This document shows, piece by piece, positions 43,243-52,487 of a DNA stretch of 64,000 bases. The notes below the pieces were generated by a model, which was given only the letters and a program-made list of their open reading frames with translations, made no database searches and was not told where the DNA came from. Within the stretch, counting starts at the first letter, position 1; each line of letters begins with the position of its first letter. The DNA is from Hyphomicrobiales bacterium (GTDB lineage Bacteria > Pseudomonadota > Alphaproteobacteria > Rhizobiales > Xanthobacteraceae), in assembly GCA_016185205.1 (NCBI GenBank), contig JACPOA010000058.1, positions 1 to 64,000 of the forward strand, given 5' to 3'. Both the position numbers and the translations under genes were made by a program.

Positions 43243-43895
43243 CTGCTGCGTATTCTCTTATAAAAGCGCGGCACCAGCAGCACTAGCGCGATCAAGGCGA
43301 GTGCGAGCAAGGCGTATTTGATATTTTCGGTATCGCCGGCGATGGCCTGGCGGCTGGCGTGACCGATCCAGGTATAGGCGACCGTCGACGGCGCCATGAA
43401 CACCAAAGTGGCGAGCACATAGCGCGGGAACGGAATGCGCGTGACGCCGAGCAGATAATTCGTGATGTTGTACGGGATGACCGGGACCAGCCGCACGAAG
43501 GCGACAAATCGCCAATCCTCCTCGTCGACGCTGCGCATGATGCCCTGCAACCGGGGTCCGGCGCGGACTTGCGCCCAGTCGCGCGCGATGTAGCGCGCGA
43601 ACAGGAAGGCCAAGGCGGCGCCGAGCGTGCCGCCCAGCAGATTGATCGCGCTGCCGAGATAGGGCCCGAACAGCGCGCCGCCGACCAGATCGAAAATGCC
43701 GCCCGGCACCAGGGCGACGGTGGCGACCGCATAGAGCACGACGAAGCCGATCGGCGCCCAGATGCCGAGGCCGTCGATCCAGGCGGCCAGCGCTTCGGCC
43801 GTGAGCCCCAGGGTGAAACCCCACACCGTCGCCGCCACGCCGGCGAGGACGAGAGTTACGACAACAATAAGTAGCCAGCGTCGTGGATGCGCCAT
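43239..43895 (-). CDS. TVP38/TMEM64-family (VTT domain) membrane protein
   Basis: Protein of 218 residues with about five hydrophobic segments. The VTT/SNARE-associated core is seen in VPGGIFDLVGGALFGPYLGS, GGTLGAALAFLFARYIARDW, RLVPVIPYNITNYLLGVTRI and PFPRYVLATLVFMAPSTVAY. Members of the wider DedA/VTT group are linked to lipid scrambling and envelope homeostasis. It is convergent with the MetE-like gene and monocistronic. Confidence 0.87.
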   Translation of the reverse strand: MAHPRRWLLIVVVTLVLAGVAATVWGFTLGLTAEALAAWIDGLGIWAPIGFVVLYAVATVALVPGGIFDLVGGALFGPYLGSAINLLGGTLGAALAFLFARYIARDWAQVRAGPRLQGIMRSVDEEDWRFVAFVRLVPVIPYNITNYLLGVTRIPFPRYVLATLVFMAPSTVAYTWIGHASRQAIAGDTENIKYALLALALIALVLLVPRFYKRIRSS

Positions 43896-44298
43896 TGCCC
43901 GGCAGGTGAGTGGAAGGAAGATTCGGCAAGCGGAAAGGTGGGCGGCGACAGGGATATGAGCTGTGGCCCACGTGTGATGACGTGCTGTTCCTGTTTATCA
44001 GGGAATTTGGCGCTGAATAGCCATTTCTTCCGATGTGAAGGCGCTCGGTCCGGCGGCTGCGCCGCTTCGTCAAATCGTGCTGCGCGCCCGCGAGACTCTG
44101 GTATCACGATAAGTCATCATTTCGCGGGGCAATGCAAAATGAGCCGCGTGCTGCGCCACCCCTCCGTAAATAAATGTATGATAAATCAAATGGTTGGCGT
44201 AATTTACTGGACAAAATCGACTGCTATTTGATTATTCAAGGCCTGCGGCAGAATGCCGTTATTAATATTGATCAAGGTTGAGTCATAGGACGGCAAGA
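43896..44298. other. Intergenic region without a convincing gene
   Basis: About 400 bases become AT-rich toward the right (AATAAATGTATGATAAATC near 44168). This edge probably holds the promoter of the Sel1 gene. A 114-codon plus-strand frame lacks a start signal and family features and is not called. No tRNA or strong hairpin was seen. Confidence 0.4.
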
Positions 44299-44853
44299 AT
44301 GCGACGAACGACCATGCTGACGGGCTGGATATTCCTCGCGGTGATTGCCGCCAATTTACCAGCACATGCCGATCAACTGCGCGACGGGTTGAGCGCATTC
44401 AAGCGACATGACTATGCGCGAGCGGCCGCATTGTTGCGATCGCCGGCCGAGAATGGCGATCCCCGCGCGCAAGCCGTTCTCTGTTTCATGCACACATATG
44501 GTCGAGGCGTGCCGCAAAACTACCGGGAAGCAGCAAGCTGGTGTCTGCGGGCCGCCAATCAGGGCAACTCGGAAAGCCAATACATGCTGGGCCTGCTGTA
44601 CAACAAGGGCCATGGCGTTCCGGAAAATTTTGTTGAAGCTCACAAATGGCTGAATTTGGCGGCGACCCGCGCGTCGGGACCCAAACGGGAATTTTCCTAC
44701 CGGATCAGAGATTCAGTCGCGACAAAAATGTCGCCGGCTCAGCTTGCCAAAGCGCAAGCACTGGCGGTGGCGTGGCGGCCGGTGCCGGAGTTGCATGGTT
44801 CGGATTTGATGGCGGGCCAATGCGCGGCCAACAGGAAATGTCTCAATCGATGA
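44299..44853 (+). CDS. Secreted Sel1-repeat protein
   Basis: Protein of 184 residues from the ATG at 44299. The signal peptide ends at NLPAHA. About two to three Sel1 repeats follow: AVLCFMHTYGRGVPQNYREA, SWCLRAANQGNSESQYMLGL and LYNKGHGVPENFVEAHKWLN. The C-terminal segment MSPAQLAKAQALAVAW is a common end of this family. The function is unknown. It precedes the three-gene glycan cluster by 114 bp. Confidence 0.82.
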   Translation: MRRTTMLTGWIFLAVIAANLPAHADQLRDGLSAFKRHDYARAAALLRSPAENGDPRAQAVLCFMHTYGRGVPQNYREAASWCLRAANQGNSESQYMLGLLYNKGHGVPENFVEAHKWLNLAATRASGPKREFSYRIRDSVATKMSPAQLAKAQALAVAWRPVPELHGSDLMAGQCAANRKCLNR

Positions 44854-44967
44854 ACAGTTGCGCTGCGGCGCTGCGCTGATCGCCGCCGGCCGTCGCCCCT
44901 ATCGCATGGCGGCCCGGCTCGGGTAAAATGAAATGGACAAAGGCGTCACCATCGGGCCGGGGGAAGG

Positions 44968-45735
44968 ATGACTCACTCGTTGAATGGAAACAGCGGAAAG
45001 CCGAAGGTCATCGTGGGAAGCGGCTGGTGGTGCGATGGCGCCCCCTCCGCCTGGAGAATTGGAAGCCCGGCCACCCGCTCCCCGGCGTTTTTCGATCTAT
45101 GGCTGCGCCAGGTTCACCGCTGCTTGAAGCCGTTGCGGGTTGTGGTGACCGATTGTGCCTCGCCGATCAAGCCGGACCGCCCTTCGGATAAATCATTGGT
45201 GTGGATTGAACTCGATCGTAACTACGGCCATCCTAACGATCTGCGCGTGGGGCTGATCAAGACGAAATATTCCGGCTTCACACGCACCGTCATTAACGGG
45301 GCGATGTATGCGCTCTGTTGCGACGCCGACTTTTACGTTTATGTCGAACAGGATTGTTTGATACATGGCGAGGATTTGCTAACGCACGCCATTGGCGACG
45401 CGAGCGAAGACATCCTTCTCGGTACACCGACCGTGAACGGTGTCGGCCTTCATGGTGCGGTGGCGGCCTCGATGATTCAGCAGAGTCTGATCGTCGTGCG
45501 GCGCATCGGTCTTGAGCGATTTCTGGAAGGGCTTCTTGGCGCGCCCTGGACGGACGGCGAAATGCCCCCAGAGGAAATTATGAGGCAACGACTCACGCCT
45601 TTCGGACTGCTGCGAATTCCATTCGGACGTTCACGGCCGATCGACTTCACGCGCAGCCATTTCTATGCGGAGCATCTGACCGACGAGGAACTGGCCCGCG
45701 TTACGCAACTCATAGGCAGCGGATCGCCCGCCTAG
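44968..45735 (+). CDS. Glycosyltransferase-like protein of unknown specificity
   Basis: Protein of 255 residues with GGAAGG just before the ATG. The segment AMYALCCDADFYVYVEQDCL resembles the nucleotide-sugar-binding region of GT-A enzymes, with CDAD or EQDC as the acidic motif. No named family was recognised. It ends three bases before the sulfotransferase gene and is followed by the GT-methyltransferase fusion, so it is likely part of a surface-glycan operon. Confidence 0.55.
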   Translation: MTHSLNGNSGKPKVIVGSGWWCDGAPSAWRIGSPATRSPAFFDLWLRQVHRCLKPLRVVVTDCASPIKPDRPSDKSLVWIELDRNYGHPNDLRVGLIKTKYSGFTRTVINGAMYALCCDADFYVYVEQDCLIHGEDLLTHAIGDASEDILLGTPTVNGVGLHGAVAASMIQQSLIVVRRIGLERFLEGLLGAPWTDGEMPPEEIMRQRLTPFGLLRIPFGRSRPIDFTRSHFYAEHLTDEELARVTQLIGSGSPA

Positions 45736-45738
45736 ATC

Positions 45739-46614
45739 ATGAATTCGCCAGTTCCGTTCATCGTCTGTTATCCGCGATCGGGCTCGACCTTGCTGCGCCT
45801 GATGCTCGATGCGCATCCCGCCATGGCTATTCCGCCGGAGACGATGTTCAACGAGATTTTCCAGCTCGCGCGCGCCGCGCCGCCGGCGGCCGAGCTTCCG
45901 CAGGCGGTGCTCGGCGCCATGACCGCCTCGCAGCGCTGGAATGATCTGCACGTTTCGGCTGACGCATTGCGCGGCGCATTTGCTCAAATGGGCGCTGCCT
46001 TTTCCGTCGCGGAAGGGTTGCGCGCCTTTTACCGGCTTTACGCCGCCAACCACGGCAAGACCCGCTTCGGCGACAAGACCCCAGGGCATATCTTCTGGAT
46101 TCCGACGATCGCGGAATTGCTGCCGGAAGCCGTGTTCGTCCACATCGTGCGTGACGGACGCGACATCGCGGCCTCGATGCGGCAGCTCTGGTTTGGCCCA
46201 GGCAATGACATACCGGCACTCGCGGAAAGCTGGCTCAAGTGGCTCAATGCCGGGTTTGAAGCCGGCGCAGCCTATCCCGGGCGATATCTCGAAGTCCGCT
46301 ACGAGGAACTGGTGGAACGGCCGGAGCCGGTGCTGCGGAGTGTTCTTGCCTTCATCGATTTGCCGTTCGACGCGGCCGTGCTGCGCCACCATGAGCGGGC
46401 GGCCGAGCGCATCGCCGAGCTTGGCGAATTGCTCGAAGCCGACGGCAGGCTTTTTGCGACGCGGGAGGCGCATCGCAGCATCCACCAGCGCACGCTCGAG
46501 CCGCCAAATGAAGAGCAGGTCGGCCGTTTCCGGCGGGATCTGACAGCGGCCGAAATCGCAGATTTCGAGAGCATTGCCAAACCCATGCTTAGCAGACTTC
46601 GATATATTCAATGA
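45739..46614 (+). CDS. PAPS-dependent sulfotransferase
   Basis: Protein of 291 residues. The 5'-phosphosulfate loop is YPRSGSTLLRLML at 11-23; the 3'-phosphate motif is VHIVRDGRDIAASMRQLW. GDKTPGHIFW and the later RYLEVRYEELVERPEPVL are also typical of the Sulfotransfer_3 group. It would place sulfate on a sugar or lipid acceptor. It is the central gene of a three-gene unit with two glycosyltransferase-like proteins. Confidence 0.9.
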   Translation: MNSPVPFIVCYPRSGSTLLRLMLDAHPAMAIPPETMFNEIFQLARAAPPAAELPQAVLGAMTASQRWNDLHVSADALRGAFAQMGAAFSVAEGLRAFYRLYAANHGKTRFGDKTPGHIFWIPTIAELLPEAVFVHIVRDGRDIAASMRQLWFGPGNDIPALAESWLKWLNAGFEAGAAYPGRYLEVRYEELVERPEPVLRSVLAFIDLPFDAAVLRHHERAAERIAELGELLEADGRLFATREAHRSIHQRTLEPPNEEQVGRFRRDLTAAEIADFESIAKPMLSRLRYIQ

Positions 46615-46639
46615 GTTGCGTCGCGGGGGATGAGCGTTA

Positions 46640-48040
46640 ATGGCGGCGGATCGCACCATCTTCTCTTTCATCATCGATAACGATCCGGCCTATGTCTACG
46701 AAGGCTGGCATCTCGCGCATTCTCTGATCGAGCATTGCGGCGGACCATCGTCGGTCGTCGTGCAATGCACGCCCGAAGTCGCGCAAGACCGGCGCGCGAT
46801 ATTTCGCGATCTTGGCTGCCGGGTCCTGGAGATTGCGCGCTTCGGCGACGGACGCCACTGCAACAAGCTCAACCAGCTCGAAAACCTAAAAGGCATCGAG
46901 TACGACGTCACCGTTCTGCTCGACACCGACATGATCGTGGTGTCCGACTTGCGGCCGTTCCTGAGCAAGACCGCCATTACCGGCAAGGCCGTCGACTACC
47001 CCAATCCGCCGCTGGCGACGCTGGGGGAAATCGCAGCGGCGACGAACCTGCCGCGCCTGCCGGTGATCGTCCCGACCGACGCCTTGGGCGGCGAAACCTA
47101 TCTCGCCAACTGCAATGGCGGGTTCTATTCGGTTCCGCGCGCCAACGCGGAGAAGCTGTCCATCGCCTGGCGCTACTGGGCGCTGTGGCTGCTCGATCAC
47201 ATCGAACCGCTCAGGCGCGTTGGCAAGCAGCAGCACGTCGACCAAGTCAGCTTCTGGCTGGCGGTCCAGCACATGGGCCTTCCGTTCGAGCCGGCGCCTT
47301 CGAACGTCAACTATTACGTCCATATCGAAGGCGGCCACCGCTTCTTCGATCCGGCGCGGCCGGTGGCGCTCATACATTATCACACGGCGCTGCTCGACGT
47401 TCTCGGGCGCATCAGCCCAAAACCCGATTCCATTCCGGCGGGGGTCGACGCGGTGACCCGCGCGAATGCGCAGATTTCCAAGGGCTTCAATAACGAGGTG
47501 TTCTGGGACATGCGTTACCGGCGCTTCCCGGAGCGCGGCTCGGGCGTCGGCTCGCGCGGGGGGAACGTGGCGTACAAGCGCGAGCTTTTGAAGCAGCAGG
47601 GGATCGAAACCGCGTCGTCGGTTCTCGATGTCGGCTGCGGCGATCTTGAGGTTGTGAAGGCATTGAACATCAAGCGCTATATCGGCATCGATCAGTCCGA
47701 AGAGTGTCTACGTTTGGCAAGACAGGCACGGCCGGATTGGGAATTTCATCATGGGGCAACGACCGAGATACCCGTTGCGCAAATCGTGCTTTGTTTTGAA
47801 GTCCTCATCCATCAAGAGACGGAAGCCAACTATCACAAATTGATAGGCTTTCTAGCCGACAAGACTCTCGGTTCGCTGCTGGTGTCCGGATTTTCGGCGG
47901 ACACTGACGCAATTCGTCATAACGGGATGGTTTTCTTTCACGAGTCGCTTGCGAGCAGCCTTCGCCGCACCGGTCGTTTCCGCAATATCCAATTTATTGG
48001 AAAGCACACCAGCGTCGATATCTACCGTTGCGACGTGTAA
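46640..48040 (+). CDS. Glycosyltransferase-methyltransferase fusion protein
   Basis: Protein of 466 residues with two domains. Residues about 1-260 look like a GT-A (GT8-like) transferase, with the metal motif LLDTDMIV (Asp95, Asp97), NCNGGFYSVPR and a histidine in RPVALIHYHT. Residues about 290-466 form an SAM-dependent methyltransferase with motif I VLDVGCGDLEV and YIGIDQSEECLRLAR. One chain could thus add a sugar and methylate it. It starts 25 bp after the sulfotransferase gene. The substrate is unknown. Confidence 0.75.
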   Translation: MAADRTIFSFIIDNDPAYVYEGWHLAHSLIEHCGGPSSVVVQCTPEVAQDRRAIFRDLGCRVLEIARFGDGRHCNKLNQLENLKGIEYDVTVLLDTDMIVVSDLRPFLSKTAITGKAVDYPNPPLATLGEIAAATNLPRLPVIVPTDALGGETYLANCNGGFYSVPRANAEKLSIAWRYWALWLLDHIEPLRRVGKQQHVDQVSFWLAVQHMGLPFEPAPSNVNYYVHIEGGHRFFDPARPVALIHYHTALLDVLGRISPKPDSIPAGVDAVTRANAQISKGFNNEVFWDMRYRRFPERGSGVGSRGGNVAYKRELLKQQGIETASSVLDVGCGDLEVVKALNIKRYIGIDQSEECLRLARQARPDWEFHHGATTEIPVAQIVLCFEVLIHQETEANYHKLIGFLADKTLGSLLVSGFSADTDAIRHNGMVFFHESLASSLRRTGRFRNIQFIGKHTSVDIYRCDV

Positions 48041-48071
48041 TGCATCCAGATTCTTCATTTGCCAAAAGCAA

Positions 48072-48105
48072 CGCGCTCCGTACGGACTATACCGGACGGA
48101 GCGCG
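48072..48105. terminator. Hairpin after the glycan operon
   Basis: CGCGCTCCGT (48072-48081) and ACGGAGCGCG (48096-48105) form a 10-bp stem about 30 bases after the fusion gene stop. A second small stem (GGCCGG/CCGGCC) and a TTTTT run follow near 48146. It probably ends the rightward transcript; the lack of a T-run right after the first stem lowers certainty. Confidence 0.5.
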
Positions 48106-48169
48106 GAAGCTGACAGTGGCCGGTTTGCCGGCCCGAAGTCGTTTTTATGCGCGGAGGCCGCGCATGCGG

Positions 48170-49111
48170 TCACTTCGGCGCAATCGTTCCCGGATTGGGC
48201 CCGTCCGCCGTGTTGCCGTTGATGAAGTTGGTGCTGTAGGAGGACAAGGTGCCGGTGGCGGTCGTGCCCGTGGCGTTCCCGGTAACAACCGTTTCGCCGA
48301 ACCGGATAGTCGCGGTCGCGCCGCTCGAGTTGATACCGGTTCCGTTGTACACTGTGGAGACACGGCGAAGCATCATCTGCACGCTCGGGGACGTGCCCCC
48401 GGTTGCGTTGATTCCTGCTCCGACGTTACCCGTCGCCACACTATCGACGACGGTGACATTGATCGTTCCTGTGGTGGCCGTGCCATTGCCGCGGAAGCCC
48501 GTTGTATTGCTGGCCGCTATGACCCTGCTGATAGTTACGTTCGCATTGGCAGCTGCCGTGGGCTTCACCTCGACACCGACGAGGTTGTCAGTGAGGTAGC
48601 TGTCAGCAATGTCAACAGTTGCCGTCCCGGACGACGGGGCGACGAGGACGCCGCTGCCAGGAGAGCCGCGGCAATTCCTGACCTGGAGCTTGTGGAGGTG
48701 TACGGTGACGCCAACGCCAATGATGTTGACTCCGTTGAGACCGGTGCCGACGCACTCAATGTCCTGACCCTTCAAGGTGACGATGCTGCCGGCCGGAGCG
48801 TTGATGATGAATCCATTGACGAGGGCGGCGAGCACGCCACCCTCGGTGTAGTCGCACACGACGCTGATCGACTTGGTGATCGTCAGCGTACCGAAGCCAC
48901 CCGGATCGAGGCAGTTGATCTCCCCATTGGTGGCCGTCTTCGAGATGGCGCCCGCATAAGTCTTGCACGGCGCCGTGCGGCTGCACGGATTGGCGTCGTC
49001 GCCGACGCCTGAGACCCAAGTTCGCGTCGCCTGGGCGGATGCCGGTGTAACGAACGAGGTGGCCGAGATTGCTACTACAACAAACGCAAACAAATAGGCG
49101 AGTTTTCGCAT
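48170..49111 (-). CDS. Secreted right-handed beta-helix protein
   Basis: Protein of 313 residues with a signal peptide (1-26, ending TPASA) and GGGAGGA upstream. The start of the mature part, TRTWVSGVGDDANPCSRTAP, with CKTYAGAISKT, is typical of pectate-lyase-like beta-helix proteins. The rest is a run of short Val/Asn/Gly-rich coils such as IADSYLTDNLVGVEVKP, VVDSVATGNVGAGINATGG and GETVVTGNATG. No catalytic residues were identified. Its place just past the type II secretion operon makes it a candidate exported substrate. A truncated relative lies at 58394-58950. Confidence 0.8.
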   Translation of the reverse strand: MRKLAYLFAFVVVAISATSFVTPASAQATRTWVSGVGDDANPCSRTAPCKTYAGAISKTATNGEINCLDPGGFGTLTITKSISVVCDYTEGGVLAALVNGFIINAPAGSIVTLKGQDIECVGTGLNGVNIIGVGVTVHLHKLQVRNCRGSPGSGVLVAPSSGTATVDIADSYLTDNLVGVEVKPTAAANANVTISRVIAASNTTGFRGNGTATTGTINVTVVDSVATGNVGAGINATGGTSPSVQMMLRRVSTVYNGTGINSSGATATIRFGETVVTGNATGTTATGTLSSYSTNFINGNTADGPNPGTIAPK

Positions 49112-49310
49112 GCGGTCCTCCCTAGAGTTGCAATACTTTTACCACGGCCATCGTCTAATTACAGAGAATTCATATAACAAAACCGTGAACATCGTCGTGC
49201 AAAAAGCCGGCTACCACCCTTGATCAGCGCAAAGGTGATTTCGACACGGTGACACCAACCAGCATATGAAATTCATAGCTCACGATTTTGCGCCGCGGCC
49301 ATCTTTCCAA

Positions 49311-49883
49311 TTACAATTGCTCATCTTTTTTTTGCGCGCCCGGACTATTTTCACCGGGAGCCGGAAGACGCAGCGTCTCGGTTTGTCGTTCTTTCTCGAG
49401 CGTTGCTTCGCGCGCTTTGACCGACCGAAGAATCCAGCCGGCATGTCCCTCGCCGGTTTTCAGGCGAACGATGTTATGCGTCGTCTGATCGAGAAATACC
49501 CCGAATCCTTCAGTGGTACCGACCACGGTCCCGACCAGCGTCAGGTTGGGACGCTGCGGCGCGGCCGGCGGGGTTACTAACCTTGGTTGTGTAACATTTG
49601 GCGGCAGCGCTATCACCGCCGGCGCGAGCGGGCGCCGGGACGGTGAGAAGATCGGCCGTTCCCGTGTGATCGCGAGCGACCCGAGCGGAATAGCCCAAAG
49701 CGGATTGCCGGACAGGACGCGCTCCTTGGCGGCTTGCGCCGGATCCCTTTCCAACTTTATTGCCCCGCGATCGACATCGGATTTCATCTCATCCGGCGAC
49801 GTCGCCGCGAACGTTGCGTTTTCCAAAGCGCCAACAACGCAAAGCCCAGCGATTATCCTCATGAGCCCATGCCGGCACATCAT
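49311..49883 (-). CDS. GspC-like (HR-domain) type II secretion protein
   Basis: Protein of 190 residues. The start ATG overlaps the gspM stop (ATGA). After an N-terminal hydrophobic signal/anchor (LMRIIAGLCVVGALENATFA) there is a variable stretch. An HR-type beta domain follows: PNLTLVGTVVGTTEGFGVFL, VRLKTGEGHAGWILRSVKAR and EATLEKERQTETLRLP, the pattern of GspC/PilP proteins that link the inner-membrane platform to the secretin. Relatives are often labelled GspN. It is the last gene of the leftward gsp operon; no classical gspC exists elsewhere in the window. Confidence 0.7.
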   Translation of the reverse strand: MMCRHGLMRIIAGLCVVGALENATFAATSPDEMKSDVDRGAIKLERDPAQAAKERVLSGNPLWAIPLGSLAITRERPIFSPSRRPLAPAVIALPPNVTQPRLVTPPAAPQRPNLTLVGTVVGTTEGFGVFLDQTTHNIVRLKTGEGHAGWILRSVKAREATLEKERQTETLRLPAPGENSPGAQKKDEQL

Positions 49884-50443
49884 TTTGCGCCCTTCCATTG
49901 ACCCGATACCGCGACCAATACCCGCATTCGATCGTTGCGCGCGACGGTGGACTCTTGCGGCCCTTGAATGACCAATTGATCGATAAATAAGAACGGCATC
50001 CCGGCTTCCAGGTCGTAAAGCAGTTTCTGCAGGTTAGCCTGCCCCACCTCGCAACTGATGAGCAAAGTTATAAAGCCATCTTTGGATTTCGGTCCCTGCA
50101 AGTCCACCTGTGAAGACTGCACGCTGCCGCCAACCCGGGTGATCGCGCCCGCCACCCGCTGCAACAGCGCGGCGCCGCCGACCGTGATCGTATCGCCACC
50201 GAGAAACGGGGATCCGGCAGGCACGGCGCCGGCCGGCAGGGTCACCGGGTCCGTGCTCCGCTGGCGCGCCTCAAGTTGGTTTAGAATATCGACCGCGGCG
50301 GCAAGACTGGCGCGTTGTTCAAGCATATTCGCCAGCGCCAGCCAGATCGTCGCCAGCAACGCGGCAATCAGAATGAAATAGGCCGCCCCCGCGACGGCGG
50401 GGTTGCGTACGAGAGCGCGGTCGAATGCATGAGCGGCGTTCAT
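49880..50443 (-). CDS. gspM: Type II secretion protein GspM
   Basis: Protein of 187 residues with one membrane helix (about 17-40, GAAYFILIAALLATIWLALA) and a periplasmic part. It matches the GspM subtype b pattern: SPFLGGDTITVGGAALLQRV, VDLQGPKSKDGFITLLISCE and GMPFLFIDQLVIQGP. It overlaps gspL by four bases and the GspC-like gene by four. It forms part of the inner-membrane assembly platform with GspL and GspF. Confidence 0.82.
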   Translation of the reverse strand: MNAAHAFDRALVRNPAVAGAAYFILIAALLATIWLALANMLEQRASLAAAVDILNQLEARQRSTDPVTLPAGAVPAGSPFLGGDTITVGGAALLQRVAGAITRVGGSVQSSQVDLQGPKSKDGFITLLISCEVGQANLQKLLYDLEAGMPFLFIDQLVIQGPQESTVARNDRMRVLVAVSGQWKGAK

Positions 50444-51540
50444 GACGGGGCCGAGAATACCGGTTTAATACGAGCTTCGATGTGAAAGCGATCTCCTGGA
50501 TCGGAAGGCGACCGGGTTGTCGGCGCGAAAAATGTCGCGCGATCGAAATGCGGCGATTGCTCGATGAGGCGGATCAGCGACGGAGCATCGCCGCTGATGC
50601 CGACGACCTGTACCTTTTCGCCTTCGATGCGGAGTTCCGTAACATAGGTATTGTCAGGCAGAATGCTCGATAGAGCTTCGATCACAATGACGCTCGCCGC
50701 CATCTGATTTTTCTGACGCGCCAAATTGGCCAGCGCGGAATTGCTGACGGCGTCGCTTCCGGCGCGAATGATGCCGCGACGTTCGGCGATACGGCGCGAC
50801 ACATCGGTTTGGCGATTTTGCAGATCGTTGCCGACGACGATGCCGGCGGAAATCGCCAGCCCCGAGAGCACCGCAAGGGAGAGCAGCACGGCGATCAGCG
50901 CACGACGCACTTGTCGAACTTCGAGCGTGCCCGCCGCGGATTGCTCAAAAATCTTGATCGTGGCTTTGTCGGCCTGTTCGTTCGGCAAAGTCGTCGAGAC
51001 AGCGATCGATTTCGCGCCAAGATGGCCGATCGCTTGGACGAGCGGAATAATCTGCGGGCGAGCCGCGGCGGCGACCGTGACCGAAATTCGATCGCTTGCG
51101 AGTTCCGTCGGTTCGCTCCAACCGAAGACCGCTTCACCGGCATCCCAGGGCGTGATCCGATCTATTTGAGCGCGCACGACGCCATCGAGAAATTCCGTGG
51201 CGCGTCGCGGCAATTCGATGGCGCGAAAGAAAAATCGATCCGGCCGCATCGCAAGCTCGACCCTGCTGCCTTTCAGCATGGTCGTCGCATTGCCGGCGCA
51301 ACTGGCAACGCCGTTTGAAATTTTCACCTGCAACAAGGACGCCGATGAATCTCCGACCGGCGTCTGAAGTATAAATGTTCCATTCTCTTGTTCGGCGAGC
51401 CGAACCCGACGCGGCGCCACCAACCAATCAAGCATGGTCACGACGGTCGTGGCGACACCATCCATCCAGCGCAAAAAGCCGTCAATGATTTGGCGCAGGA
51501 TATTCATCGCAAGCCGTTTCCCCAATCCATGGTACGCCAT
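50440..51540 (-). CDS. gspL: Type II secretion protein GspL
   Basis: Protein of 366 residues (355 if the second ATG at 51507 is used). The cytoplasmic actin-like part (about 30-205) includes RPDRFFFRAIELPRRATEFL. A single membrane helix at about 215-240 (ALIAVLLSLAVLSGLAISAG) and a PilN-like periplasmic domain (NTYVTELRIEGEKVQVVGIS) follow. It recruits the GspE ATPase to the membrane. It begins immediately after the gspK stop (TGAATG), showing tight coupling. Confidence 0.82.
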   Translation of the reverse strand: MAYHGLGKRLAMNILRQIIDGFLRWMDGVATTVVTMLDWLVAPRRVRLAEQENGTFILQTPVGDSSASLLQVKISNGVASCAGNATTMLKGSRVELAMRPDRFFFRAIELPRRATEFLDGVVRAQIDRITPWDAGEAVFGWSEPTELASDRISVTVAAAARPQIIPLVQAIGHLGAKSIAVSTTLPNEQADKATIKIFEQSAAGTLEVRQVRRALIAVLLSLAVLSGLAISAGIVVGNDLQNRQTDVSRRIAERRGIIRAGSDAVSNSALANLARQKNQMAASVIVIEALSSILPDNTYVTELRIEGEKVQVVGISGDAPSLIRLIEQSPHFDRATFFAPTTRSPSDPGDRFHIEARIKPVFSAPS

Positions 51541-52446
51541 TCATCCGTCGAAGTCGTCCGTCCAAGATAACACGCGATAGGGGTCTGGAGCGTCTTCCAG
51601 CAGGAGAATAACGGCCTCGGCATTAATGTGACGACCTTTGGCCAGTTCGACCCGGACCGTCACCCTTATTGCCTTGCTTCCCTGCACGGTTGCATAGACC
51701 CGCGCGGGACCGAGCAACTGGAATACGGAATTTACATCCTGCCGCAGCGCGTGGCGTTGTTTAAGAAAGGCATCGAGACGCTCCGGCGTCATCCCAGGAA
51801 GGGCTGCAATGACCTCAGGTGCGGCATCTATGACATTAACGGTTGGCATACCGCTGAATACAGTGAAAAAAGGCATTGCACGCTCGACAAAGGCCGGGGG
51901 TAGCCCGAGCACCAGCCAGAGTTCTTGCACGTTCGTGAACGGCGCTTGGCGTGGATCATAGGTCAAGCCGGCATTTCGATAGGCTGTCGTCTCCTTGTCC
52001 TGATCCGGATTTGTGTTCGTTGCATTCGCGCGCCACCCGATGACGCGTTCAGCATAATTGTTCGCCGCGTCGGACGGAGCGCCGAACACTCTGAACAAGC
52101 CCGCCAACAATGGCGGCTGCGCCGAATTGAGATCGATTCTGGCCGCTTCGGACCGAAACCCAACCGCCACATTCGAGCCGCCAACCCGGAAGTTGAATTG
52201 CCCGCTGGTCGGCCGCTCCTGCGGCTTTACGGCGCCCAAGTAATACGCCGTCAGCTCGAGCGCCGCCGACACGGAGGCGTTGGTTTGAATCCGGTCGTTG
52301 TTCGCTTCGAGACTGGTCGCGGCATTAACCACATAAAGCGCGTAAATCGCCGCCAGCACCGCCAACCCGCCGAGAATCCAGAGCACGGCGACCAAAATAA
52401 ATCCGTCACTGGATTTTCGGCCGACCTTGAATGCCGCTGACGCCAT
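51541..52446 (-). CDS. gspK: Type II secretion minor pseudopilin GspK
   Basis: Protein of 301 residues. The N-terminal prepilin-like helix DGFILVAVLWILGGLAVLAA is followed by the large GspK globular domain, with ARIDLNSAQPPLLAGLFRVF and NVIDAAPEVIAALPGMTPER (SAM-like helices). The expected Glu at position five of the mature helix is absent, as usual for GspK, which caps the pseudopilus tip. It lies 41 bp after gspJ and abuts gspL. Confidence 0.88.
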   Translation of the reverse strand: MASAAFKVGRKSSDGFILVAVLWILGGLAVLAAIYALYVVNAATSLEANNDRIQTNASVSAALELTAYYLGAVKPQERPTSGQFNFRVGGSNVAVGFRSEAARIDLNSAQPPLLAGLFRVFGAPSDAANNYAERVIGWRANATNTNPDQDKETTAYRNAGLTYDPRQAPFTNVQELWLVLGLPPAFVERAMPFFTVFSGMPTVNVIDAAPEVIAALPGMTPERLDAFLKQRHALRQDVNSVFQLLGPARVYATVQGSKAIRVTVRVELAKGRHINAEAVILLLEDAPDPYRVLSWTDDFDG

Positions 52447-52487
52447 TTTAAGACCTGGTCACGTGGCTGCCCTGCGCCGCTACTTTT

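Noticed and set aside
43887-44231. Plus-strand frame before the Sel1 gene
   Set aside because: No ribosome site, mixed composition and no recognisable domain; treated as intergenic.
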